64,000 bases of DNA from Glandiceps talaboti (Eukaryota; Hemichordata; Enteropneusta; Spengelidae), in contig NC_135555.1 in NCBI RefSeq assembly GCF_964340395.1, positions 14,169,746-14,233,745 of the forward strand. The letters are read 5' to 3'. A program made the translations under genes and the position numbers. Of the stretch, positions 1 to 15,100 are shown one piece after another; the first letter of the stretch is position 1, and each line of letters starts with the position of its first letter. Below the pieces are notes generated by a model. It was not told the DNA's origin. It was given only the letters and a program-made list of their open reading frames with translations, and did no database searches.

Positions 1-69
1 AGGAGCAACAAATTGACTTGGAGGGCGCACTTAAACAAGCCATCATTGTGTACACACCAGGCCTGTAAT
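1..69 (+). CDS. Possible 3' end of a terminal coding exon (partial, unidentified)
   Basis: An open frame runs from the window edge to a TAA at 67-69. Its last residues read about EQQIDLEGALKQAIIVYTPGL. The stretch is richer in G+C than the DNA after it and uses ordinary codons, so it could be the last exon of a plus-strand gene that begins outside the window. I do not recognise the family. At only about 22 codons the frame could be open by chance. Confidence 0.3.
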
Positions 70-3000
70 TACTCATCGTCAGCGCATGGTTAACAGGAGC
101 ACCACCAACAACGAATATTTGCCTATTTTGATACATGCCTCCCGAACAACTCTACGATAGTGCACATAGCCCTTTGTCATCATCAGTCTTTGATTGTGAG
201 GACAGATCTATCAATTATTGTGATTGGTTTAGAAGTTACGACAATCACCTTGTCTCAAAAGTGGTCTTGTTATTTGAACCTGACGAGGGTGTTTGACAAC
301 GCATTATGATATTGGAAGTATTGCAAATTTGAATATAATAGAGAGTCTCTGTAATACACCGCGGTCTGGTTACCCATCAAAAAAAGTCATGCAAGGGCAG
401 CCCAGATAAGACCAAATGATTGTTGAAACTTTCCATAATGTATATGCTTAATGAATATGATGCAAGAAACATTCATGTAATCTGTGTACCAATATAAAAA
501 ACTGAAAGCAGGACTAAGTGATTGAATCAGGAATGTTATGTTGATATTGTGGGTTGGGGCAAAATCTCTTGTTGAATAGCGCCCCCAGTGGCCAAACTGT
601 ATAACCTTTTATTCTTCTGATAACAGGAAAATGACTTGTTTGCTGAGGTGCCATGTAAAAAGCATGACATATCTAGGGTAGTTAGGAACTGAACGGTTGA
701 TGTTTGGGTTGTGTGCTAGCACTGTGACGTACTTTTGATACCAGATAACGATATGTAATATTTACCATAAATCTAATAAAAGACCAAGTTTGATTTGTGT
801 GTGGAAACTGACAAAGTTGAGTTGCAACATTTCTGTCCAAAGAAGCTGAAAAACAAAGAGGACAAACACTGGAGTTGTAGCATTACCTGTACCTTGTAGC
901 ATTACCTGTACCTTGAAAACCTTGCCAAAATCGTGAATCCCTAGGCTGTGTGATGTAGTGAGGGTTATTAGCCTGAGTAATGGTTTGCATGCTCCCAAAT
1001 TTGCAGGGAGTTGGTGTGTAGGTCCATTGTGATGTTATAGGTCTGTGCCAGGTATAACAATTTTCAAGTGCTGTGAACACAGTCTGGGGAAATGCTATAT
1101 ATAAACGACCTTTTTTTGATTTGACTACATTCTGTATTTCAGACTTATCAACTGCTACATTTCAGGACTGCACGAATTTACCAGATTGGCTGAAGTCACT
1201 AGTTACACGTCTGTTCAATTTTATATCATGATAATCAACCACAACTTGAAAAATGATAATCAGAGACCTCAGTGTCATCTTTTTAACGTCACCTGTTATG
1301 CACCACTAGCTGTTACAAGAGGAATGAATGAGAGACAATTCACTTTCATGACTATTTTGATATGTACCCAAAGAAATGTGATGTTGCATTTGAGGAACAT
1401 TCAGTAAGGTTGCATTGTGACCGGGTTAGTTTTATGTAGAAAAAACAGTCATGAATGATTAAACAAACTAACTACAGAAAGCAGGATGAAAACTTGACCT
1501 GTATACCAAGCTTGACCCAATAGTTAATACTGTCATTACAAATATACATCACAAATATTACAAATCAACACAGTATGCACCTAAATATTAAAAAATATTA
1601 ACTTTTTGCTGTTCTAGCAAGTTTTAACCCATTCTCGGTTATTAAATAAAAGATGTCCATTTCCTTGAAAAGAAGATGGTGAACTCCCAAATTTTCTTGA
1701 ATAAATAGTTTAATACACATCAAAATTTTAGCCTGTGCACTCACTCAATCTGCAGGTCTCCTATACTCGTTCTCTATCCTGATTTAGCTAATAGACTGGT
1801 GAATAACATTCATACTACCCCGGTAATATTTGAAATATTTTCATATGACATTCATTGCAGTGGTTATGCCAGGCCATTGAAATTGTCAATAAAAATGAAA
1901 CAAAAGTAAAAACCGTATTCCGACAGAAAATGTGGTTTCAAATTCTGTCACTTTGTTTTCAGTAGATATATTTTAACTCTGATATAAAAACTTCAGCTTT
2001 TTGAAATAACTTTGATCTGCAGTGTGAAAAATTTACTATTGTGAAAACTTGTATGGATTGAAAAGACCAGGTACTTGTACGATGAAAAAATTAGTTCTCA
2101 TTTCAGCATACATTGGTAAAGTATGCTAACTATTTTGTATCAGTAGAATCTAGTTGTATACATCATTATGCCATTTGTTAAAACACAAAGCAGCAAGCAT
2201 ACAGAAACCAATAATGTTCTAGGGAGTAACAAGTTTGTTCAAGAAAAGGCAGACACTTTGTTTCGTTTCAAAAATGCGAAGAAGACGATAATACTTGTAT
2301 TGTCATAGGTCATAGGTCAACAGCTGATGAAGTTTGTTCATATTGTTGTGGGAAATTGAGGAATTACAAGAGTAGGTATGAACACGGACTGAAAGTCATT
2401 GTTGTTGGTTCCCTGGTTTAAAGGCCAAGGAATCAATCCCAGGTTCTCGCACATCAGTGTTATCTTATCATCAACGGAGCCGTAAGGGGTAGGGTCATTC
2501 GTTTGTTCTGGATGAACTTTATTATAGCTCTGTTTTCTACACCAAAATTTTAATCCTAGTCTGAACTGGGCCTCTAACCACTATAGATTACTGGAGTGCC
2601 GACCATAATCAAATCTTAGTGTGTGGCCCACAGCCTGCATAAATTTTTGGACTTTTCAAGTTTACCAATAACATGTTGTGTTGTATACCACGAGAATGCT
2701 AAACACGGTTATTAAACCATTCTCTGTAATTTCCTCAAAGAACAAGCTAGCCACTCGGTATTGTCAAAAATAATTTGAATATCATTCACAATTAGTTTTT
2801 CCAGTGTATATAACTTATCAATGTTAAAAAGGAAAGTTTGATAACATGTTTTAGATCTATGTATATGTGGAAGCCATGCGGACAGAGATTGTCTGGACTA
2901 GAATTCTGTGTGCCTAACAGAGTGTGATATTGGAAAGGAAAATGGGAGGAATTCCATTTAACTGCAGATTTGCATGGGAAAAAAAAAGCAAAACTTCATG

Positions 3001-3480
3001 GTCTGGAGAAGCATTGCAACTAACTCTTTAAGAGTATTTTTGAAATTGATACTTGCCTGTCAAACTGTGACACCAAGATTATGAATATCTCATTTCCAAA
3101 TAATTTGTAATTTTTGGATGATCAGTAACAAAGAGATCACTGCTCGTGGTTTTTTTTCACATTTAGTGGAAATCACCATGCCTTTTTGCAAGTTTGTCTT
3201 TTATTTCTTTTTTTCGCAAAGATTTTATTTCTATTTTGTCTTTGTTTTGCTTACCACCCTTTTGAAAGTGGAAGCCAAGATATATTGTAATTTGTTATAT
3301 CGCTGTACAACCTGTATCATATGATGACTTATAAAGCTGCCATGGTGACTTTTCATGGAAAAGTATCTCTGATTACACAGCTTATATAAAAGGCAGAGAA
3401 GCTGCAAGTACTGCCATGTTTTTTCTGTATGGTCCACATGAGAGATAGTTTATACACTGTATTAAAGTAAATAAATGATT
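70..3480. other. Non-coding stretch, no gene recognised
   Basis: AT-rich sequence with short open frames only, none with recognisable protein features or splice context. It may contain the 3' UTR of the putative terminal exon at the window start. A 19-bp direct duplication (TAGCATTACCTGTACCTTG) lies at about 878-915. Nothing else stands out. Confidence 0.5.
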
Positions 3481-3499
3481 GATGATAAGCACTGAACTG

Positions 3500-4055
3500 T
3501 TTGCTGTATATGTATGTATGTATGTATGCATGCATGCATGCATGCATAGATGGATGGATATGTATGTGTGTGTGTGTGTGCATGCGTGCATGGATGGATA
3601 TGCATGTGAGTGTGCGTGTGTGTAATATGTATGCACAATGTATGTATGTGGATGGATGTGTATACAGGTGTGTTGCTCATCCAGCTGTTGGTGTGCATGC
3701 TAGTGTGTTGCCCATCTAAGGTGGTGTGCATGTCAATGTGTTGGCCACCCAGGTCAGTTTTTGTGTGTACATATGCATTGTCCATACATCTGTTAGTGTG
3801 TGTATAGACAAATGTGTTGCCCCTCCCCCCATCTGTGTATGTATACAAAAGTATGTTGCCTATCTCTCTGAATGTGTTGCCCATACATTTGTTGGTGTAT
3901 GTGTGTGTGTGTACATGCGTGTTGCTCACCCATTTGTCAGTGTGTGTGTGTGTTGCTCACCCATTTTTGTGTGTGTTGCCATACACCTGTTGGAATGTGC
4001 ACAAGTGTGTTGCCCATCCATTTTTGTGGGTATGTGTGTGTGGTTATCAATTTAG
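3500..4055. repeat. GT-rich minisatellite (degenerate GTGTTGCCCATCCAT unit)
   Basis: The block opens with TATG, CATG and GTGT microsatellite tracts. It continues as about ten degenerate copies of a 35-50 bp unit built around GTGTTGCCCATCCATTTGT followed by GTGTGTGTG runs. The long open frames on both strands here are products of the repeat and are not genes. It lies between PSMA7 and the unresolved left end. Confidence 0.85.
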
Positions 4056-4196
4056 CTGTTTTCCCTCTCAGTTTGTTGACATTGACAGCATTTTGCATGT
4101 CTTATGGCTGTGTAGGATCAGCATGATAAAGGAGATCAGACTGAAAGCTATGTGGTCTGGTAAATGTAAAGGATTTAGATTGTAAAAAGGCAGGCC

Positions 4197-4560
4197 TCAT
4201 AATCCCCCATTCCTAATATGGTATCTCCTTAACACATTGTGTTCAGAAGTTGATAAATCTAACCAGTACACTGCCCAACACTGAGATGGTGATATTTTGA
4301 CCTTCCATGGATTATTAAATAGTGGTATGAATTTTGTGATTCCAGGGTCCTGAGAACTTTGCTGTAACTCTTCACTTTGACATGCAATCTTTGTTTCAAT
4401 GTCTAAAACATATTGCTGTTCTGTATTTGAGGTTGTAGTGCTGTCGAGAAACACTTGAAACTCAACATTACGTATGGTAGGACAACATTTGTCAAAAGAC
4501 ACTGCTACAGCAACTGTCTCATTGCTGTGCATGCTACGATTTATAGTCTGGGTAACTAAC
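4197..4560 (-). CDS. Hypothetical ORF of about 120 aa downstream of PSMA7
   Basis: A minus-strand frame starting with ATG at 4560 and ending in TGA at about 4197 gives about 120 residues without low-complexity runs, including a segment near VAVAVSFDKCCPTIRNVEFQ. An in-frame TGA lies upstream of its open region and no convincing acceptor keeps the frame, so an upstream exon is not evident. It lies about 300 bp past the PSMA7 stop and may simply be part of the PSMA7 3' flank. No family recognised. Confidence 0.2.
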
Positions 4561-4869
4561 AGCATATGTGACCTCTGTGAACAAAGCAACTCTTGAAGCA
4601 GAATAAAGTTTCAACTAGGGAGTATCTTTAATTTTGAAAGGTTCAAAGGAAAATGGTACAGAAATTGAGAACTAAAACTGTCAATACAAAATACACATGG
4701 GCAAAAACAATTGAGAGAATGAAAAGTACTTCCAACTATGTCCTTCCAACCATTGCATGGTATTATTACATATTAACTAATATATACCACATGATTCTCT
4801 AAATCAATGGACTTAAACATCACAGTTTTTGTTCATACATTGCCAACATAAAACAATTACTGCATATAT

Positions 4870-7728
<2,859 letters not shown>

Positions 7729-7754
7729 TCACGCGTTTCGTTTTCTATGTCTTC

Positions 7755-7766
7755 CAAAATGGCGGC
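7755..7766 (+). promoter_or_regulatory. YY1-like motif at the PSMA7 5' end
   Basis: CAAAATGGCGGC matches the YY1 consensus (AANATGGCGNC). It lies about 36 bp upstream of the PSMA7 start codon, the usual place for YY1 sites near start sites of housekeeping genes. Binding is inferred from the motif only. Confidence 0.45.
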
Positions 7767-8229
7767 TCTCTGTGAATCCCCAACTCTTTGAAAAAATGTC
7801 ACTGATGTGGGAAGAGTAGGAGTATTCTTTATCATAATGATTATATGAATACCTTTTGTGCAAAAATACCACAAATAAGATCCTGACTATCTAAAATTAT
7901 ATAAACTGGTGCAAATAGTTGTTTTTATTGAGTTAAGTGATCAAGTTATGTTGATTATATTCACCAGCCTAGGTGTTGAAAAAGCGGGCTTTACTAGAAA
8001 TAATTTTAAATATATCACTATATTTTTCAAAAACAGTATTCATCAGTTTATCATCCCCATTAGATATCTAAAAAAATAGCATTTTCTTATTTTATTACTT
8101 GTATGAATCAAATTATTTCAATTTTCAGTCAAAATTAGCCATCTATTATGCAAAGTGTGAACGAGGAGAAAAGCCAACCATGCAAGGTCAAAGAGCATGC
8201 TGGGTTAATGTTGACCAATGAAAACGCTC

Positions 8230-9067
8230 ACGAGTGTGAAGCTACCATCATATTCATATTCATCTTCACTTTCAAAAGTTGACCTCTACGATCAATGTGA
8301 ATATGATGATAGCTTACACATTCATCATCAGATTCGAAGTACTTCCGAATGGGTACGAACATGCGTTCGGCAAATCACATATCCTTCATTGACAGGTTGA
8401 AATCATGTGATTGTAATTACTTTTCACTTGATTTGCCTGGATTTGCATGCTCTCTTGTTATTTTTGCCAGAGTATCCAATTTGCACCATGAATTATTGTT
8501 GTCATGGACCATTATTTTTCACAATCGATTGCATTGACCGATCCCGATCAAGGGAACTACACACATTGTGATAATTGTGGTCTTGACAACACTATTTTGT
8601 GTAAATTTCACCAGTGTAAGTGTTAAGTAGGGTTTCAAAGATAGCAGCACTGCGGGAAATCAAAACACACCCAGCCAGGCCGTATTTTATTACATTACTA
8701 CTCATACAGGTTTTTTGTGCAGTCCCAAATATTGATATTTCATCTTCAAAGATATGGGAAAGGCATACTAAACATCCAAATTAGTTTTTTATATGACAAC
8801 AATAATTCATGGTGCAAATTGGATACTCTGGCAAAAATAAGAAGAAAGCAAGCAAATCCACGCTAATCAAGTGAAAAGTAACTACAATCACATGATTTCA
8901 ACCTGCCAATGAAGGATTTGTGATTTGCCGAACGTTTGTTTGTACCCATTCGGAAGACTTCGAATCTGATGATGAACGTGTGAAGCTATCATCATATTCA
9001 CATTGAGAGTAGAGGTCAACTTTGAAAGTGAATATGAATATGAATATGATGGTAGCTTCACACTCGT
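8230..9067. repeat. Large imperfect palindrome between PSMA7 and SS18
   Basis: The left arm at 8230-8505 (starting ACGAGTGTGAAGCTACCATC) is repeated in inverted orientation at 8793-9067, with only scattered mismatches and short indels over about 275 bp. The central spacer is about 287 bp. It looks like a foldback or MITE-type element, or an inverted duplication. It occupies most of the intergenic region between the two divergent genes, ending about 120 bp before the SS18 start codon. The short open frames in the left arm are not genes. Confidence 0.93.
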
Positions 9068-9091
9068 ATCACGCTCACATTAGACGTGAAG

Positions 9092-9103
9092 CAGCCATCT
9101 TCA
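9092..9103 (-). promoter_or_regulatory. YY1-like motif upstream of SS18
   Basis: On the minus strand AAGATGGCTGC lies about 90 bp upstream of the SS18 ATG. It is one base from the strong YY1 consensus. Paired with the PSMA7 motif, it suggests two divergent core promoters flanking the palindrome. Inferred from motif only. Confidence 0.3.
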
Positions 9104-9188
9104 GCCCGAGAAATCCTTTTTGTTTTGCGGATAACATAAAGAAGACTTCACTGTAGTCTGACTACAGCTGACCGTCGAGTATATCAAG

Positions 9189-12100
9189 ATGTCGCTAGCG
9201 TTTGTGCCACCAAGTCAGCGAGGTCGGGCCATTCCTACCTCGGCGTCGATACAAAAGGTTGGTGAAACAACACCATTTGCTTGTCAAAACTGGCGTCGCT
9301 GTGTCCTCCATGTTTTTGAGTGTCAACATGTGACAGTACTGAAAATGAATACGTGCATGTGATAGGAAAGGGGAAAACTAAATATAAGTAAACGTTACGT
9401 GCATTTTAGCTATTTACACAGGAGGAGTTCGTTGAAAATTAAAATTAATACGGGACTTCAGTAATATACAAAAGCTTCACCAAAAAAGAGCAGACGTACA
9501 AACTCCGACCAGTGTGCGCATGCAACTTGTTTGCAACAAAGTAACGTTACTTGTTATTGTTACCCAGATTTGCCACAGTTCATTCGTAGTTCAATGTCCG
9601 ACATCGACATACAGTTCAGAGATACCAACAGGTTATTACAGGTTACCCTCCACAACTAAAAAATTGTGCAATGCAAAGACCAGTCCTCACACATTATAAA
9701 ATCACTTTCTTCCTCGCTCTCCCAACCCTTTTGTGGTACAATGTACAATGTACCTTTGTTCTGAGATAATCATAACGATATGCTGCTTTGTTGAACCTGT
9801 TGAAGTTTGTATATAGTGATACCCCATAATTAAAACACATTTTTTGGTACTATATAAATTGATAATACATGAAGTGTGAATATGGTCATAAAGTAGATAT
9901 TTTTTTCAAACAAAATTTGGTTAAAAATAAGTAGGTGAATAGTAAATTGAAGTACTACCAAACCTGAGAGAATATAGCATTTCAATTAGGTGGCACAGTG
10001 TTTTTTTACATCTCCGATCGCATTTTTCGTTACAAATTCAGTTACACAAACAAACTACTAGCACTGATAGAATGTACCCACATATGAAATGTTATATTGT
10101 CTCTCACTGTGAACTCAAAAAATCAGTTTCCTGTTGTGAATCTGATTGATTCATGTGACAGTGATGTTGATTTGTGTTCACAGAGATAAAAAACAAACCC
10201 AAAAACCCATAGTCCTGCCTAACTGAAACTCCAATAGTCACTCTCATTTGGTTGTAGAAAGATAACCAAAGAGAAAGATAATGAATAGAAAATGAATTTG
10301 CTGATTACTTGATAATTAGATATTATTCTCCAATATTTTTCTTCATTCATTCAGCCAGGGAAAATATGAGTGACCTAAGGGGCCCTTGTCACTATGGGTC
10401 TCTAGATGAGTAGACAATCCTTAGGTGATGATTATTTTCCAACGGAATGAAGAAAAATATTGGGGAATAATATAATTATACCATTCCCAGTAATATTTTT
10501 AAAAAATAGGGAAAGTAATGACAACTTTGACTCGTATTTAACGAGCAGAAGCAATGACATAACCACGTATTGTCATGGCATACTGTAGATGCGCATTGTC
10601 ATGATGTAGAACGACCAGAGTATTGCAGTTCAAAATATTAATTGGAAGTTATTTGACAAGGTGCCTATGAAAGGTGGGAAAGAAGTAAGCTGATTTATTG
10701 ACAACTTTACATATGGAGAAAATCAGTGCCAACTTCAAAAGTGTCAGCATCGGTGTTTGATCATAAGTTGATATCCGACTGAGAACCGACCAAATAATGT
10801 ATATCTGACTCGTACTCAAGTCAGAGCCTCCTCGGACTAGGTAATTGATGGCTTAGGAAAATCATAGACAGCGACGGGAAACTTGTCCATTGGAAAATGT
10901 ATTATGGCTGTATTTCTTATGCTTGGGAACCAAGATAAGTTATTTTCACCAATCCTGCACTGTAGACATCTCTGAAATCCGGGCAAATCTGGCTTTCACA
11001 AGACAAGGTCTGATAGCTGTACACTGGGGGCCTGGATGGGCCATGATGCAGGGTTGGTAGAGATGACTTCTCTGTTCGCAAGTATAAGGGTTAAGAATCA
11101 CCTTAACTCTTGCAAATAATTTTAATGGAGAAAACTGTATTATGCTAGATGTAGTTCAGAATACATGTATCTGATGTACTGGCCATGGAAAAAGCTAGTT
11201 CTGCTGAACTGTTTACATGGTCTACATCAGGTAACAATTATGAATTTCTTTTGTATTCGTTTTGTATATTTGTATATTTGCTTATTTTTGTTATCTGTTG
11301 AAGTGAATTTCATCCAGTTATTCATCCATCCATCCATTCATTCATTCATTCATTCATTCATTCATTCATTCATTCATTCATTCATTGTTATCTGTTGAAG
11401 TGAATTTCATTTTTCAGATATTCATTCATTCATTCATTCATTCATTCATTCATTCATTCATTCATTCATTCATTCATTCATTCATTCATTCATTCATTCA
11501 TTCATTATCTGATATGTATGTTACCTGTGATTCTTACCTCACCCTGTTACATGTAGATGCTGGATGAAAACAACCAGTTGATCCAGACGATAGTGGACTA
11601 CCAGAACAAAGGCAAAGCTTCAGAATGTGCACAGTATGTATAATGTTTAATGTGTATTCACATAAAGTGTGCCTTGAATGTGACTGTCTGAAGGATTTTA
11701 TACGTGTGAATATGTATTTTCACATTTTGTGATTATTGCAAATGTTCAGTGTTTGAAGCTACTACACGAGAAATAATATATTGTAACAACAAATTTCATA
11801 TTACCAGTGATAAGTTTATAAATGATGTACATATTTCAAAATCCAATATTGATAAGTCTTTACATTAAGCCTATAAATGGGATCTGATTTTTTTGGATAG
11901 TTCACTGACATCTCCTCAAACAGTACATAATTTTGTGTTTCTCAGTATGTACATCGTAGAGAGTGGTGTAAAATTGCCTTAGTTACATGTAGGGGAAGGT
12001 GTCGATTGTCATAATACAGGGGCATAAGTCAAGTTTATGTGGTTTTGAGTGTCAGATTTGCTACGTATTGAAATGGTACTCATAGTACATAATTAACTGT

Positions 12101-15100
12101 GACTTACAAAATGTACAATTGACTGATTTCAATTACAATTGATTCATTCAGTGATGTAATTTAATGTAACATATAAAAAAAATGAGGGAATACTTAATAC
12201 ACAATCAACTGATCTAACAATGCAGAAGACAATTGTTATACCACAGAAGGCATGCATTGGCATTATACTACAATAGTTCAATTGAGGTTTTATGTAAGTA
12301 TTTTCACTCGAGTGAAATGTGCATAAACTCTGCTTGTGCCACTTTTATTTTTAATGTGAATTATTATATTTATTGATGTTATCATTTCTGTGTTTCTATA
12401 GTTACCAACAGATATTACATCGTAATCTAGTCTACCTTGCAACTGTAGCTGACTCCAACTCTAATGTACAGCAGTTACTTCCTGTAAGTATTTATAACAT
12501 TCAGATTCTCATCTTTTATTTTTTATTTTATTTATTTAACTTTGACAAAAGTCAGGTAGTCCACACAGGTGACGAACACCTACAAATGTGAACCCCATAA
12601 GAAATATACATGTTGTACATACAAATAAAAGACAACTGCAAAAACTACATGTATAGTTACAATATACAATAAAGGGAAAAACCTAAAATTACATTAAACA
12701 AAATGACATCTGTTGCTACACAAAGGTAGTCTTCTAGTAAGATTGTGGATTTTTGTTTTGCGGGTAGCTAAATAAATCTAAAAGGTGACGAGTACCTCGG
12801 TTGGGGCGCCCTCAGTGTTGACATTCAGTCGCTTATAATGTAAGCAGGTTAGTCCTGAGGGTCTAGCAGCTAGACCAACACAGAGGGGGTTATCTTTCCG
12901 TCTTTGAAAAATTGATGTGCCATATTTGAGTCACATTTTTTGGACCCGTTTCTCATGAGGATGTTCAAGATTAGGGAAAATGAGGGCTGAATTTGAATCC
13001 TAACATTGCCAGGCAGACACATTGTAATGGATAGGTGAATGTAAAACTTCAACAACCTGTATTCCTTGACTTGCAGCCTCCAGGTCAAATACAAGCAAGT
13101 GCAGTTCCTGGCCAACAACCAATGCCACACCATCTTCCACAAGGTGCAACACCTGGTAACGTTCCACCTACATCTCAAGCACCTATGAACTATCCACAAC
13201 AACAACAACAACCACAACAACCACAACCCCCACCACTACCCATGCAACAACCACCTAACCAGCAACAACCACCACCAGACAATCCTCTACATCCTCAACA
13301 ACAACAACAATTACACCACCAGCAACAGCAGCAGCAACACCATCCACAACAACACAATCAACATCAACATCAACAGCAACAGTTTCAACAGCAGTTTCAA
13401 CAACATATCCAACAGCAGCAGCGACAGTCACCCCAACAACAACAACAACAGCAACAGCAACATCAACAGCAACAATTTCAACAACAGTTCCAACAGCATA
13501 TTCAGCAACAACAACAGAAACAACAGCAGCAGCAGCAACAACAACAACAGTTGTCTGCGCCATCAACGCCACAGCAACTGCCACTAGAAGATGGAAAACA
13601 GAATGTAGATCAGGAATCAGGTGGAAATGATCAACAACAACAAAATCAAGGACCACAGGGTCAACAAGCTGAACAACAATCAGATAAACCAGGCAATACT
13701 CAAGAGCAGGAACAAGGACCAAGAACACCACAAACTCAACCACAACATCAACCAACACCACCACCACCACCACAACAGCAACAACAACAGCACATGCAGA
13801 TGCAGCAACACCATATACAACAATCTCAGCAACACCCGCCACAACAACAAATGCAACAAGTAACCCAAGGGCAACAAAATCCTCAACAACAATTGGCACA
13901 ACAACAGCAGTTTCATCAACAACAACAACAACAGCATCCACATCAAATGTCACCCCAACAACAACAACATTATGGACCACAGCAACATCCACCACCACCA
14001 CAACAACCACAACAACAACACCAACAGCAGCCACAGTCAACTTATCAGCAAGGACCAAACCCAATGCCAAACACCCCACCGACACAGATGACAAGTAAGA
14101 AAGCTTTTAGTGTGTAGAACATACACATATCATCATAGTTTGAAATTATCAAAATAATGTCATTGACATAAACTATTGTAAAGTTTCGGTATTATTCCTC
14201 ATTCAGCTTAGGGAAGTATGAGTGACCTAAGGGGCCTTGTCACTACAAGTTGCTAGGTGAGCAGTGACAAACCCTTATTTCCAGCTGAATGAAGTAAAAT
14301 ATTGGGGAGTAATATAATTATATCTCCTCAAACATAATTGTTGAAAAATCTGGAAAAATAACGACAATTTGGAACGTTTTGACTCGCATTTCAAGCACCT
14401 CAGAACCAGTGGCGTAGACCTGGGTTGTCATGCCGTAGAATGGCCAGGGTGTATATAGTCCATATATTCTGTTCAAAGACAATAACTTGTGCGTGGTATA
14501 AACGGTATCACAGGTATGTTTATTATAGAAGACATTGATGTAAACGGTCCACTGTTAGAATATATATTACATATACTATGATCCTGGTCGGCAGACATTG
14601 ACATAAACCACATATTATCACAGTGTACTTTATCATAGAAGACAGTGACATTCAACATAAACCACTGTATGAAATATGTATTATAAATTACAGTTCTCTT
14701 TAATTAATCATGGAAGTTCTGAACATAAACCATTGTAAAATACATCTCCTTCTAGGTTTATCTTACCCTAGTGGGGTTCGTTGACATAGCCTCCATGCAA
14801 TACATACCATTACAGTTTGCTAATAGACGTTATTGACATACATAACCTCTGTAAAATACATATCAGTGCAGTATGTTTCTATCATACACACCATTGACAT
14901 AACCACTGTAAATTGCATATCATGACAGCCTATAGCTCACTCTTATAGTATTCATTGATACTATAACCACAGTAAAGTACACATCAATTCATTACACTTT
15001 ACTCTTGCTTACGCATCAAAACCACTGTAAATTACTTACCATTACAGTTCACCAGTGTCATACTTGGTAACCATAAACATCATGAACATAGGGGTCTAAG

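Noticed and set aside
3462-3929. 155-aa minus-strand frame and overlapping plus-strand frames rich in H/T or C/V
   Set aside because: They arise from the GT-rich minisatellite, are open in several frames at once, and encode low-complexity repeats.
11165-11567. FIHSFIHS-type repeat proteins
   Set aside because: Translations of the (TTCA)n microsatellite; the real exon 2 of SS18 begins at 11557 in its own frame.
13255-14094. 279-aa antisense frame opposite SS18 exon 4, valine-rich
   Set aside because: It is the complement of the CAA/CAG-rich exon; composition is a direct result of the triplet bias and it has no domain or start context.
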